64,000 nucleotides of DNA from Leptospira kmetyi serovar Malaysia str. Bejo-Iso9 (lineage in GTDB: Bacteria > Spirochaetota > Leptospiria > Leptospirales > Leptospiraceae): the NCBI RefSeq assembly GCF_000243735.2, contig NZ_AHMP02000003.1:2440001-2504000 (forward strand), read 5' to 3'. Positions within the stretch are counted from its first letter, which is position 1; each line of letters begins with the position of its first letter. This document shows positions 13,278 through 29,412 of the stretch, one piece after another. The notes below the pieces were generated by a model. The model searched no databases. It was given only the letters and a program-made list of their open reading frames with translations, and was not told the origin of the DNA. Made by a program: the position numbers and the translations under genes.

Positions 13278-13607
13278 ATGAATATAATAAAATCATTGAA
13301 TACCATTCTCCCTTGGTTCGCGGTAGCGATCGTAATGACGATCGCGGCGGGTTGTCACAACACGACATTGCAGATCCACGAGAACCAGATCCAACCTTCC
13401 TTTTCCGCGGAATCCAAACCGGATCAAACGTTCAAACAGGGAGGATACTTGGTGGGTTTGATCGACGCGTTCGAAACTCCCGAAATCCGTTGCCCAGAAG
13501 GAAAACCGCAGATTCTGATTCAAAGAAACGTTTTAGACAACGTGATTCACTGGACGATCGGCGGAATTTACACTCGAAGAACCGTCCAGGTGTTTTGTCA
13601 GAAATAA
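13278..13607 (+). CDS. Bor-like lipoprotein, second copy
   Basis: A 109-residue lipoprotein with signal ILPWFAVAIVMTIAAGC and lipid Cys at about residue 26. The mature part repeats the plan of its neighbour in shorter form: GGYLVGLIDAFETPEI, a conserved RCPEGKP, then DNVIHWTIGGIYTRRTVQVF and a final Cys, again matching the Bor ending. The two proteins are only weakly alike, so if they are paralogues the duplication is old. It starts one base after the previous stop and is the last gene before a symmetric terminator. Confidence 0.65.
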   Translation: MNIIKSLNTILPWFAVAIVMTIAAGCHNTTLQIHENQIQPSFSAESKPDQTFKQGGYLVGLIDAFETPEIRCPEGKPQILIQRNVLDNVIHWTIGGIYTRRTVQVFCQK

Positions 13608-13664
13608 ATAATTTCAAAAAGGACTTCCGAACGTTTCAATGAAAGCACGTAAAGGAAAGTTCCG

Positions 13665-13684
13665 AAAACAGTTTAAACTGTTTT
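13665..13684. terminator. Bidirectional terminator palindrome
   Basis: A perfect 20-base palindrome, AAAACAGTTT-AAACTGTTTT, lies between the convergent ligB operon and the VOC gene and touches the VOC stop codon. The A-run on one side and T-run on the other let it end transcripts from both directions. The stem lacks strong GC pairs, so efficiency is uncertain. Confidence 0.6.
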
Positions 13685-14093
13685 AAACTTCTTTCGGACC
13701 GGGATAGAATGCCGGGTTCCAAGCGACTTCCCAATAATAACCTTCCGGGTCCTCGAAATAACTCGAATAACCTCCCCAAAAAACGTCTTGTGGTCGCTTA
13801 ACAATTTTGGCTCCCGCTTTTTCCGCCTTTGCGATCACTTGATTCACTTCTTCCTTGGATTGTCCGTTGTAAGCCAAAGTAAAACCCCTAAACCCGTTTC
13901 CTTGTGCGGGAACGCCCACGTCTTCGGCCAAAGCCTCCCAAGGATACAAAGCGAACCAGGTTCCGTTTAACGTAAAGAAGGCGATGCCGCCTTCGAACTT
14001 CATTCTTGGAAATCCGAGTCCTTCTTCGTAAAAACGTACGGCTTTATCGAAGTCTTTTACGCCGAGGGTGATGATGTTGATTCTGGGTTGCAT
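13683..14093 (-). CDS. VOC family protein (glyoxalase/bleomycin-resistance fold)
   Basis: A 136-residue single-domain VOC protein. The N-terminal half-domain reads INIITLGVKDFDKAVRFYEE then GLGFP, and the second half ends in YFEDPEGYYWEVAWNP, where the Glu is the usual metal ligand. The His normally found in the first strand is replaced, so metal binding may be absent or altered. Related proteins act as glyoxalase-like lyases, dioxygenases or binding proteins; substrate is unknown. It begins at ATG 14093 and stands 69 bases downstream of the adenosine deaminase gene on the same strand, possibly co-transcribed. Confidence 0.85.
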   Translation of the reverse strand: MQPRINIITLGVKDFDKAVRFYEEGLGFPRMKFEGGIAFFTLNGTWFALYPWEALAEDVGVPAQGNGFRGFTLAYNGQSKEEVNQVIAKAEKAGAKIVKRPQDVFWGGYSSYFEDPEGYYWEVAWNPAFYPGPKEV

Positions 14094-14162
14094 AGGATCG
14101 GATGATTCCTTGCGAAAAAATTTTGAAAAGAAGAATTTTTCGGAAATCGAAAGAGATCGTAA

Positions 14163-15512
<1,350 letters not shown>

Positions 15513-15551
15513 GGAAAAGATTTCAATTCTGATTCAGAACCGGAAGTCGGC

Positions 15552-15565
15552 GTAGGAGTTCCCAC
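15552..15565. repeat. Short interspersed palindromic repeat, copy 1
   Basis: GTAGGAGTTCCCAC, one copy of the dispersed element described under findings, between the deaminase start and the aminotransferase. Confidence 0.55.
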
Positions 15566-15594
15566 GCGTCCGAGTGCGGAACATTCCGGAGAAG

Positions 15595-15619
15595 TTTTTG
15601 TGGTAGTTCCTACATTTTT
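15595..15619. repeat. Short interspersed palindromic repeat, copy 2
   Basis: A T-run, GTGGTAGTTCCTACA and another T-run, 30 bases after copy 1 in the same intergenic gap upstream of the DegT aminotransferase. Confidence 0.6.
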
Positions 15620-15690
15620 CCGGATCACAAAACGATTTACAACTCAGGAAAAATCCGAATCTGCCGAAGCTTAAAAGAGCACCGGGGGTT

Positions 15691-16902
<1,212 letters not shown>

Positions 16903-17065
16903 GCAGGAAATCTCTTGCGAAACACATTGGAACGTTAATTGCAAGCGTTAAAGAGAAGGGATTTCATTTGTTCCGACAAACTAACGCGTTAAAATTTCGT
17001 TTGACTGTATGCGATTTTTCTGATATAAGAAATTTTGCCGAAGAATTCCCACCACCTCTCCTCCT

Positions 17066-17083
17066 CCACCCAAACACGGGTGG
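17066..17083. terminator. Possible terminator hairpin
   Basis: CCACCC (17066-17071) pairs with GGGTGG (17078-17083) around AAACAC, between the convergent aminotransferase and hydrolase genes. The T-tract after it is broken, so the call is weak. Confidence 0.35.
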
Positions 17084-17138
17084 GGCCCATTTCGTATTTC
17101 GGAAAAATCGTCGGAACTACGACAAAATTCCAGCAACA

Positions 17139-18002
17139 TCAATCCAGATAACGATTGATTTCCAAAGAAAGTTCCTCCGGTTTTTCCATATGGATCGCAT
17201 GTTTCGCGCCCGGAATCAAAACCAGTTTGCTTTTTTTCAGATAAGAATGAAGTTTCTTAGTCATCACGGCGTCCGTGATCGGATCCTCTTTGCCGCCTAC
17301 GATCAACGCTGGAATTTTAATCTCGCCCAATTTTTTTCCGAGAAAAATCTCCTCTTCCCGTTCCAAAGTGTTCACGGTTAAAAACTGATTCGGAAGTTCG
17401 TTCCAGGATTGGATCAGGGCCTTTCTTGCGATTCTTCCCGGAAGTTCGGGCGTTTCGTAATACAAGGCTTGGATGAGTTTTACGAGATCGTCTTCGTTTT
17501 TGGGGAAGAGAAGTTCCTTCATCTCGTCCCGTTTCGGATGAGGAATTCCCCCCGGAGCGATCAAAACCAATTTGGAAATTCTTTTTTCGCGGTCGCGAAG
17601 CGCGATATGCATCGCGATCAACGCTCCCATCGAATGGCCGCCTAACACGAGATTGGTGAGATCCAGTTTTCGAATCGCCTCGTAGATCAGATCGCCGAAC
17701 ACGTCCACTTGATACAAATACTTAAGAGGTGGAAGTTTGCTTTTTCCAAAACCGGGAATATCCGGAATCAACACACGATAATCCTGACGAATTTTGGGAG
17801 CGACCTTACGCAGACCCGTCGCCGAATCGAGCAGACCGTGAATCAAAAGGATCGACTTGTTCCTTTCGGAATTCTTTTCCAAAAAATAAACCGAATTGCC
17901 TCCGGTTTCCACTTCGAGATCCCGAAACCCGAGAATCTCCTTCATGTATTTTTTCTTTTTCCAGTGATAGTAGTTTAGAAATAACGAGTACAAGGATTTC
18001 AT
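17139..18002 (-). CDS. Alpha/beta hydrolase
   Basis: A 287-residue alpha/beta-hydrolase. The oxyanion region is ILLIHGLLDSATG, the nucleophile elbow GGHSMGALIAMH, the acid VGGKEDPITD and the catalytic His in GAKHAIHME, all at usual spacing. PDIPGFGKS is also typical. The N-terminus has a basic, aromatic stretch (SLYSLFLNYYHWKKKKYMK) that may associate with membrane. ATG 18002 is chosen; a longer reading from 18149 adds 49 residues with no hydrolase character. Substrate is unknown; esterase, lipase or lactonase are all possible. Confidence 0.85.
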   Translation of the reverse strand: MKSLYSLFLNYYHWKKKKYMKEILGFRDLEVETGGNSVYFLEKNSERNKSILLIHGLLDSATGLRKVAPKIRQDYRVLIPDIPGFGKSKLPPLKYLYQVDVFGDLIYEAIRKLDLTNLVLGGHSMGALIAMHIALRDREKRISKLVLIAPGGIPHPKRDEMKELLFPKNEDDLVKLIQALYYETPELPGRIARKALIQSWNELPNQFLTVNTLEREEEIFLGKKLGEIKIPALIVGGKEDPITDAVMTKKLHSYLKKSKLVLIPGAKHAIHMEKPEELSLEINRYLD

Positions 18003-18197
18003 AAATGTAGATTCTCTATTCCGTTTTTGTTGTGGGCATGTCCAAGCGAAACCGAGACGTTCGAACCGGCCCGATCCGATTTCAAAAATCCCATCCCTTC
18101 TCTTACTGTAAATCTTTCCTCGATACGGAATCGGAATTAGTTCTTGCAAAGAATCGAATACGAGCCGAAATTCTAAATAGGTTTAACTGGAATCAGA

Positions 18198-20519
<2,322 letters not shown>

Positions 20520-20565
20520 AAGGGATTTTTTGGTAAAATAGGGTTTCACCGAGGCATTTTAAGCC

Positions 20566-22077
<1,512 letters not shown>

Positions 22078-22085
22078 AAATAAAC

Positions 22086-23084
22086 ATGAGTTCCAATTCT
22101 CCGCTGACAGAACAAGAATTGAAGTTTTTGGAATATTCCGGAAAACTTCCGCAGAAAATCGTACCGATAACGATCGAAGCGTCGGATCGAAAATACTTCC
22201 GCGTCTTTTATCCCGACGAAACCTTGATCCTTTGTAAGGACGTTCGTTTTCAACACGACTTCATCGAGATCGCCGACTTTCTCAGTCACGAACAGTTTAC
22301 GGTTCCCGAAATTCTTAAGAAAGATCTGATACATTTTTTGATTTTGATGAGCGACGGAGGGGACAAGGATCTGACTTCCATAACCGACGACGTGGAATAC
22401 AGAGAATGGCTCGTAAAATCCGTGGAACTCTTGGTGCGACTTCAAAAAACGAATCCGATTCCGCCGGTGAGTTCGAGGGAATTCGATCTCGAAAAACTCG
22501 GGTTTGAAAGCAAATTCACATATACGAATTATCTAAAGTTCCAAAAGGAATTCGGATTAAAAACCCAACTTCGAAGCGAGGTGAAAATCTTCATCGAGGA
22601 ATGTTCCGGCTTTCTCGCGGAATATCCCGTAAAGGTTTTTTGTCACAGGGACTTTCACGGAAGAAATCTTCTCATCAATTCCGAAAACGAGATCTGTATG
22701 ATCGATTTTCAGGACGCGAGAATGGGAACTCCGTTCTACGATCTTTCGAGCATTCTATACGACGCGTATCGACCGATTCCTTTCGCGATGAGACAAGGAC
22801 TCTATCAGCTTTTTCTAAAGTTGAGCGAACAGAATTTTCCAAAGTCCAAGGAATGTTATTACATCCAATGCCTACAACGTTCTTACAAGGCTCTCGGTTC
22901 TTATTTTTATCTCGTCGCCGATAAGAAGATGGATAAATATCGGGAAAGCGTGTTAAGCGCCCTCGACAATCTTTTGGAAATCGTACAGGCTGGATTGTTT
23001 CCCGATCAACTCTACGTGTTCTTTCATCTATTGAAGGAAGAACTTCTGGAGAATTATACTTTCATGAAGGGAATCAAACGATGA
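22086..23084 (+). CDS. amgK: Aminoglycoside-phosphotransferase-fold sugar kinase, likely AmgK
   Basis: A 332-residue APH-fold kinase. The N-lobe reads ITIEASDRKYFRVFY, matching the glycine-poor loop of AmgK, and the catalytic loop is FCHRDFHGRNLLI with metal site MIDFQDARMGTPFYDLSSI at about residues 195-235. AmgK phosphorylates N-acetylmuramic acid or N-acetylglucosamine at the anomeric carbon in cell-wall recycling. The assignment rests on the fold plus the adjacent MurU-like nucleotidyltransferase 19 bases downstream, the standard AmgK-MurU gene order. The gene starts eight bases after the upstream kinase stop. Confidence 0.78.
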   Translation: MSSNSPLTEQELKFLEYSGKLPQKIVPITIEASDRKYFRVFYPDETLILCKDVRFQHDFIEIADFLSHEQFTVPEILKKDLIHFLILMSDGGDKDLTSITDDVEYREWLVKSVELLVRLQKTNPIPPVSSREFDLEKLGFESKFTYTNYLKFQKEFGLKTQLRSEVKIFIEECSGFLAEYPVKVFCHRDFHGRNLLINSENEICMIDFQDARMGTPFYDLSSILYDAYRPIPFAMRQGLYQLFLKLSEQNFPKSKECYYIQCLQRSYKALGSYFYLVADKKMDKYRESVLSALDNLLEIVQAGLFPDQLYVFFHLLKEELLENYTFMKGIKR

Positions 23085-23103
23085 AAGACACAAAGGCGAT
23101 TCG

Positions 23104-23832
23104 GTGAAATTTTTTATTCCCGCCGCCGGATTCGGAACGAGGATGAAGGAACTCACCAAGGACCTTCCCAAACCCTTGTTGCCCGTAAACGGAATTCCTC
23201 TGATTTATTACGCGCTCTTTCAAGCCTGGAAACAAAACGCCGAAGGCGCCGTGATCAACACGCACTATCTCGGAGAAAAAATTCGAAAAGAACTCGAAAC
23301 GTTTTCGCTCTTCCCAATAATTTTTTCGGACGAAAACAAAGAAATTCTCGGAACTGCAGGAGGAATCCGAACGGGACTCGAAAGAGCCGGTTGGATGGGA
23401 GAAACGATCGGAATCATCAATCCCGATTTTTTATATTTTCCACCCGAGAATTTTTCGCTTCCGACCGCGCTGAAAGAAAACGATTGCCTTTTGTATCTTT
23501 TACCGCAACCGGAGTCGGCGGGTTATACGGGATTGGGATTGGATCAAGGGAGAATTCTTTTCGGAAACGGAAACCTATTCTACGTCGGCATTTCCGTATT
23601 GAACAGCTCCGTCCTCAAACCGATACCGCCTGAAACATTTTTCGATCTATCCAAAACGTTCCAAGAATTATCCGCAAAACGACGATTAGGCGGAATCCGA
23701 TTCGAAGGAGAGGCGATCGATCTCGGCGAAAAAGAATATTATCTTTCTCTAAAGAACCAAAACTTTTCCGAAAGACTCGGTACTCGTTGGGGAGAATTTT
23801 CGGAGCTCTGTAAACTTCCGATTCAGAGATAA
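23104..23832 (+). CDS. murU: Sugar-1-phosphate nucleotidyltransferase, likely MurU
   Basis: A 242-residue nucleotidyltransferase starting at GTG 23104. It opens with FFIPAAGFGTRMKELTKDLP KPLLPV, the signature G-x-G-T-R-M and K-P-x-L loop, and carries EILGTAGGIRTGLE and INPDFLY (metal Asp). MurU makes UDP-MurNAc from MurNAc-1-phosphate, which lets cells rebuild peptidoglycan precursor while bypassing the fosfomycin target MurA. The pairing with the AmgK-like kinase supports this over a general glucose- or mannose-1-phosphate enzyme. Its last ten bases overlap the convergent gene. Confidence 0.78.
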   Translation: MKFFIPAAGFGTRMKELTKDLPKPLLPVNGIPLIYYALFQAWKQNAEGAVINTHYLGEKIRKELETFSLFPIIFSDENKEILGTAGGIRTGLERAGWMGETIGIINPDFLYFPPENFSLPTALKENDCLLYLLPQPESAGYTGLGLDQGRILFGNGNLFYVGISVLNSSVLKPIPPETFFDLSKTFQELSAKRRLGGIRFEGEAIDLGEKEYYLSLKNQNFSERLGTRWGEFSELCKLPIQR

Positions 23833-24713
23833 GAGGAAAGACACCAAGCGCAGATTCCGTTGCCAGCGCGGATCGGCTCGGGGATCGACTTAACCGGAAT
23901 ATCGTCCGGGATTTTGGAAAAGAAAATTCGATCGTCCACGGTTCTACCGCAATAACTGCAACGGCTCGTTTTCCACGGAAGTTCCGCAGGAGTTTCGTGC
24001 GCTTCTTTCGGAAAAGGAAGAATCTCCTCGTCGTTCAGTATTTTTTTACGAATACTTCTGTATTCTTCCCCGAAAGGAACTTCGAGTCTCGAAGTATGAA
24101 CCTCTTCCCCCGAACCGATCCGAAGCAGTTCCGGCTTTAAACCCGTTTCCCGAAGCATCAAAATCGAAAACGCAAGACCGATGTCCCTGCCCTCTCGGTC
24201 CTCGGGATAGGAATCGTAGTAGTCCATTAGATTTTTATAATCCATCGCGGAGGCCAGATATTTCCGGAGACGTTCCTCCATAAACGGAATCATTTTAGAA
24301 TTGTGTAATACTTCCGCGGCCAAGCCGGTGTCGTTGTGATGGATGATAACCTTTAAAAACAGACCTTTGGTTTTCAACGCGGAACGGACGAACTTCGTAT
24401 CCAACGTATTTAAGAATTTTCTAAAGTCTTCCTCGCTCGAATCGAACGCGTTTTGATCGAAGGAATCGATTCCGTTTTCGGAGGAATAATATTCCCGTAG
24501 ATTGGACATGGCCGCGCGTAGAAGCATTTCCTGAATCACGGAATAAACGACGGGAGCGAGATCGCTTTTGCCGTAGTTTTCGAGACAGAGTTTGACGAAC
24601 TTTTCCAAATTCAATCGAAAGGAATCGTTTAGAATATAACCGGAAAGTTCGATCCGTGTTCCGGACTCGATCGCCCTGAGAAGACGGGTCCATCTTTTAA
24701 ATTCTTGGTCCAT
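23823..24713 (-). CDS. Hypothetical protein with C-terminal zinc ribbon
   Basis: A 296-residue protein I do not recognise. The first 220 residues are mostly helical and acidic with no signal or membrane segment (RLNLEKFVKLCLENYG, RSALKTKGLFLKVIIHH). The C-terminus carries two Cys pairs, CSYCGRT at about residue 251 and CAWCLSSYL at the very end, forming a likely zinc ribbon. Zinc ribbons of this type bind nucleic acid or protein partners. It is probably a cytoplasmic Leptospira-specific protein. The 3' end overlaps the convergent murU by ten bases. Confidence 0.75.
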   Translation of the reverse strand: MDQEFKRWTRLLRAIESGTRIELSGYILNDSFRLNLEKFVKLCLENYGKSDLAPVVYSVIQEMLLRAAMSNLREYYSSENGIDSFDQNAFDSSEEDFRKFLNTLDTKFVRSALKTKGLFLKVIIHHNDTGLAAEVLHNSKMIPFMEERLRKYLASAMDYKNLMDYYDSYPEDREGRDIGLAFSILMLRETGLKPELLRIGSGEEVHTSRLEVPFGEEYRSIRKKILNDEEILPFPKEAHETPAELPWKTSRCSYCGRTVDDRIFFSKIPDDIPVKSIPEPIRAGNGICAWCLSSYL

Positions 24714-24896
24714 TTTTGCTTAAGGGAAAATTCCCCGAAAAACCTATCTGAGTTTTCCGAGAAAGAAAACCCATTTTTAGGCCGCTTTTGAAAAAGAGGA
24801 AAGTATACGAAAGTCGTTCGAGTTCAGGAGTTCTCGAAAGATTCTCCATCGAAAAACGAAAGACGCAATTACCAAGAGCTAAATCAAGAATCGAAC

Positions 24897-25100
24897 TTAC
24901 GAGAAAAAAAGTAAGCCAACCCCGCCCTTAAGAACGAGTAAATTCTCAAGACCGGGATTGGCAAAATTTGGAGATCCGTAAGTTGCAAACAGTAATAAGG
25001 ACGATGCGATAAGATTAGAATACGATAAGGCCGTGGTCCGAAGACTTAAGAACGCCGCATTGAATATCACAAACGCAACTAGAAGCGGATTGTAAGACAT
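24897..25100 (-). CDS. Small hydrophobic membrane protein
   Basis: A 67-residue protein from ATG 25100, preceded by the purine-rich GGGGGAAAT. It is almost entirely hydrophobic with two or three membrane helices (PLLVAFVIFNAAFLSL and NLIASSLLLFATYG). It lies 42 bases downstream of another small exported protein on the same strand, consistent with a two-gene unit. No family is recognised; a chance reading frame is possible but the start signal and composition support it. Confidence 0.5.
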   Translation of the reverse strand: MSYNPLLVAFVIFNAAFLSLRTTALSYSNLIASSLLLFATYGSPNFANPGLENLLVLKGGVGLLFFS

Positions 25101-25142
25101 ATTTCCCCCGTTAAAGGACAAAAGCTAGAAGGCTTAGACTAG

Positions 25143-25475
25143 TTAAACGAGAGAGGGTGGAGGTAAATTCAGCAGATTTAGAGTTTGGATGTTACAGAAA
25201 TGGAATTGGAACCTATCCTGGAGGGAAGTTATTTTGCCTTTGAATACGAACAGAATGTTTTTGTGGGTTAAAGAGAGGACGCTAAGAAGGAATTCGGATT
25301 CCTCCTCCAACTGAACCGGCTCTTTATATTCGGATTCAACCCCGTCTATTGTTTGTTTGTGGGGATGCAACTTCCCAGGAAGATTGCTGGAAGAGGTTAC
25401 GGATATGGACAAAAACAGAAACGCCAGAACGCAGGCGGCCAGAACGGAGCTGGTTTTGTTTCCTTTCCTCTTCAT
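25143..25475 (-). CDS. Small exported hypothetical protein
   Basis: A 110-residue protein starting at ATG 25475 with GAAAGG directly before it. The N-terminus MKRKGNKTSSVLAACVLAFL is a typical basic plus hydrophobic signal, followed by SVTSS and a polar mature part (HPHKQTIDGVESEYKEP). There is no lipobox at a good position. Family unknown. Confidence 0.55.
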   Translation of the reverse strand: MKRKGNKTSSVLAACVLAFLFLSISVTSSSNLPGKLHPHKQTIDGVESEYKEPVQLEEESEFLLSVLSLTHKNILFVFKGKITSLQDRFQFHFCNIQTLNLLNLPPPSLV

Positions 25476-25607
25476 CCTTTCATCGGGTTCTTAAATTTAA
25501 AAGATGTCAAGCAGGAAAATAAATTTCATCGAAAAGAGAAAGAGCGGGAAATACTTTTATTACAAATTATATAATACAATCTGATTAGGGCAAATAAACT
25601 CTTACTC

Positions 25608-26947
<1,340 letters not shown>

Positions 26948-27119
26948 ATTATTACGAAATCCCTTTTTGAACGTTTCGACTCCGAGAACCCTTTTCGATT
27001 CTCCCGAAATACGAGCGCTTGAACAGTTTAGAAAAATGAAATCGACGGGCAAGAAAAAACCAAGTCGTAAGCGCTTAGAAAAAACGGAGAAGGATTGACG
27101 GGAATACGAACCTGCATCA

Positions 27120-28304
27120 ATGTTTCCGGGATTTTCAAACGTAAAACATAGAATGAATCGAGAAGACTTAGAGAAAGTCCTGAATACTCAATTTTCCCCA
27201 GGCTCGGATCCGATCCGATTTTTTTCGGCCCCGGGAAGAATCAACATCATCGGCGAACACGTGGACTACGCGGGCGGAATCGTTTTGCCCGCGGCGATCG
27301 ACGTTTCGATTCGGATCGCAATCCGTAAAAACGACGTCGGCAAGTTTAGAATTTATTCCGCGTCCTCGAACGAAAAAATAGAAACCTCGAAGGCTTCGTA
27401 TGATTCGAAACATTCCTGGGTGAATTACGTTTTCGGAGTCGTGGAAGAATTGAGACAACTCGATTACGTTTCCGATTTTTTCGATCTGGTCGTTTGGGGA
27501 AACATTCCGCAAGGCGCCGGGCTTTCTTCTTCGGCGGCCTTCGAGGTCGCGGTCGGGTACGCGCTTTCCGAAATTCACGATTGGAAACTTTCGAGGGAAG
27601 ATATCGCCCTGCTCTGTCAAAGAGCGGAGAACCGTTTTGTAGGAGTCAACTGCGGAATCATGGATCAATTCGTGATCGCCACCGCAAAAGAAGGTTTTTG
27701 TATCGCGTTGAATACGGAAACCCTGGATTACGATTATTATGAAATGCGCTTGGACGGTTACGAATTCTATCTCATCGATTCCAAGGTGAAACATTCCCTC
27801 AAGGATAGCGCTTACAACGATCGCAGAAAAGAAGTGGAGTCGGCGTTCTTAAAAATCAAAAAAGCGAAACCGGAGCTTCTCAATCTTTATTCCGCCGAAC
27901 CGGAAGACGCGGAAAATCCGGCCCTGGGTTTGAACGAAGCCGAAACGAAACGTGCGAGACATGTCACCTCGGAACGATTTAGGACCGAGCGTATGATTCA
28001 TAACTTGAAAAACGGAAACGCAAAAGAGGCGGGAGAAATTCTTTTCGAATGCCACAATTCCCTTTCGACAGACTACGAAGTTTCGTGTGAAGAGACGGAT
28101 TTTATAGTCGAAGAACTTAAGAAAGAAGGGGCTCTGGGCGCGAGAATGATCGGCGGCGGTTTCGGCGGCTGTGTTTTGATACTGGACAAAGTCGGTAGAA
28201 GAGATATACTGTTCGGGAAAATTAAAGACCGTTATTTTCAAAAATTTAAAAACGAACCGCAGCTTTATACGTTCCGAATTTCGGACGGAGTCGGAGAATT
28301 CTAA
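27120..28304 (+). CDS. galK: Galactokinase (GHMP kinase)
   Basis: A 394-residue GHMP kinase. N-terminal galactokinase signature FFSAPGRINIIGEHVDYAGG, ATP loop NIPQGAGLSSSAAFEVAV, catalytic Asp in GVNCGIMDQF and a C-terminal GARMIGGGFGGCVLIL. These define galactokinase rather than a mevalonate-type kinase. ATG 27120 is used; ATG 27153 (MNREDLE) is also possible and neither has a strong ribosome site. It phosphorylates galactose for UDP-galactose supply, probably for LPS. The downstream STAS gene begins 36 bases later. Confidence 0.9.
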   Translation: MFPGFSNVKHRMNREDLEKVLNTQFSPGSDPIRFFSAPGRINIIGEHVDYAGGIVLPAAIDVSIRIAIRKNDVGKFRIYSASSNEKIETSKASYDSKHSWVNYVFGVVEELRQLDYVSDFFDLVVWGNIPQGAGLSSSAAFEVAVGYALSEIHDWKLSREDIALLCQRAENRFVGVNCGIMDQFVIATAKEGFCIALNTETLDYDYYEMRLDGYEFYLIDSKVKHSLKDSAYNDRRKEVESAFLKIKKAKPELLNLYSAEPEDAENPALGLNEAETKRARHVTSERFRTERMIHNLKNGNAKEAGEILFECHNSLSTDYEVSCEETDFIVEELKKEGALGARMIGGGFGGCVLILDKVGRRDILFGKIKDRYFQKFKNEPQLYTFRISDGVGEF

Positions 28305-28340
28305 AAATCGAATCTAAAAATAGAACTGGGAGATAGAAAC

Positions 28341-28763
28341 ATGGGAGCAGACGATTCTCTGAACCTGGACGGCGAGGATGTGGATTTTTCGATCAACGAG
28401 TTGAACGTGAACCTTCAAAAGGAAGGTCTTCCCGGCAACTTTCCAAAGGACGCGGTCGTTCTCAAGATCAGCGGCGAGATCAATCTTTATTCCGCGCACG
28501 CACTCAAGGAAAAAATTTTCGATCTGATCGACAAAGGTTTTATATTCGTTTTTGTGAATATGGAAAACATTCGATATATAGATTCTTCCGGGCTCGCGGT
28601 TTTTATGAGCACTCACGCAAGGCTCGTCAAAAACGGAAAGGGAGGGGTCGCGATGTTCTCCCCTTCTTCCCAAGTAAACAAGATTCTGGAACTTACGAAG
28701 TTGAAGTCCTTGATCCGAGTCACTGGAACCTTGGAAGACGCGGTCAACATTCTCGTAAATTGA
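28341..28763 (+). CDS. STAS-domain anti-anti-sigma factor
   Basis: A 140-residue protein. After a 35-residue acidic leader comes a STAS domain: VVLKISGEINLYSAHALKEK, FVNMENIRYIDSSGLAVFM (Ser phosphoacceptor in DSSG), and LKSLIRVTGTLEDAVNIL. Such proteins are phosphorylated by RsbW/SpoIIAB-type kinases and released by PP2C phosphatases. A PP2C of the RsbU type lies at 60948-62429, but on a separate transcript. ATG 28341 is preceded by GGGAGATAG. The next gene starts 13 bases on. Confidence 0.88.
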   Translation: MGADDSLNLDGEDVDFSINELNVNLQKEGLPGNFPKDAVVLKISGEINLYSAHALKEKIFDLIDKGFIFVFVNMENIRYIDSSGLAVFMSTHARLVKNGKGGVAMFSPSSQVNKILELTKLKSLIRVTGTLEDAVNILVN

Positions 28764-28776
28764 TTCTTTCCCTCGA

Positions 28777-29394
28777 ATGAAAAACAGAAAATCAGAATAT
28801 TCAAATCATCTAAATCATCTTTTAAGTTGTAGAAAATGCCCCAAAATGGAAGGCAACCCGGTTCACGGTTGTGTGCCTTCCTCGAGAATCATCAGCCTCG
28901 GACAAGCGCCCGGCGTTCACGAAGAAAGATTCGGCAAACCGTTCGCTTATACGGCGGGCAAAACTCTTTTCGGTTGGTTTAAAAAAATCGGAATCGAAGA
29001 GGAAACGTTTCGAAACAAAGTGAACATGTCCGCGGTTTGTCGTTGTTTTCCCGGAAAAGCGAAAAGCGGGGATCGTAAACCCGACGCCGAGGAAGTGGCG
29101 AACTGTTCCGAATTTTTAGAGTTCGAGGTTCGTTTTCACAAACCGGAACTTTTGATTCCGATCGGAAAACTCGCGATCGATCAGTTGATCGAAATCAAAA
29201 AATACAAACTGGAAGACGTGATCGGTCAAAAATTCTCCAGAGATTTTTACGGAGTCAAACTCGATTGGATTCCTCTTCCGCATCCTTCCGGTCTCAACGT
29301 TTGGAATCATACCGAAATCGGAAAAAAATTGATCGTGAAAGCTCTGGAAAAAATCCAAAAACATCCGGTGATTCGGGAAGAATTCTCCCTTTGA
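28777..29394 (+). CDS. Uracil-DNA glycosylase superfamily protein (family 4-like)
   Basis: A 205-residue member of the uracil-DNA glycosylase superfamily. The motif A region is ISLGQAPGVHEERFGKPF followed by AGKTLFGWFKKIG, and motif B is LPHPSGLNVW. Cys residues CRKC near residue 18 and CRC at about residue 88 fit the 4Fe-4S cluster of family 4 enzymes. It would remove uracil from DNA in base-excision repair. The usual GEAPG is GQAPG here, so the exact subfamily is unclear. It is probably co-transcribed with the STAS gene. Confidence 0.85.
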   Translation: MKNRKSEYSNHLNHLLSCRKCPKMEGNPVHGCVPSSRIISLGQAPGVHEERFGKPFAYTAGKTLFGWFKKIGIEEETFRNKVNMSAVCRCFPGKAKSGDRKPDAEEVANCSEFLEFEVRFHKPELLIPIGKLAIDQLIEIKKYKLEDVIGQKFSRDFYGVKLDWIPLPHPSGLNVWNHTEIGKKLIVKALEKIQKHPVIREEFSL

Positions 29395-29412
29395 TCGATT
29401 TCGGATAACGTT

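Noticed and set aside
17066..17083. GC-rich hairpin as an attachment site or mobile-element end
   Set aside because: It has no flanking duplication or transposase and lies between convergent genes, where a terminator is the simpler reading.
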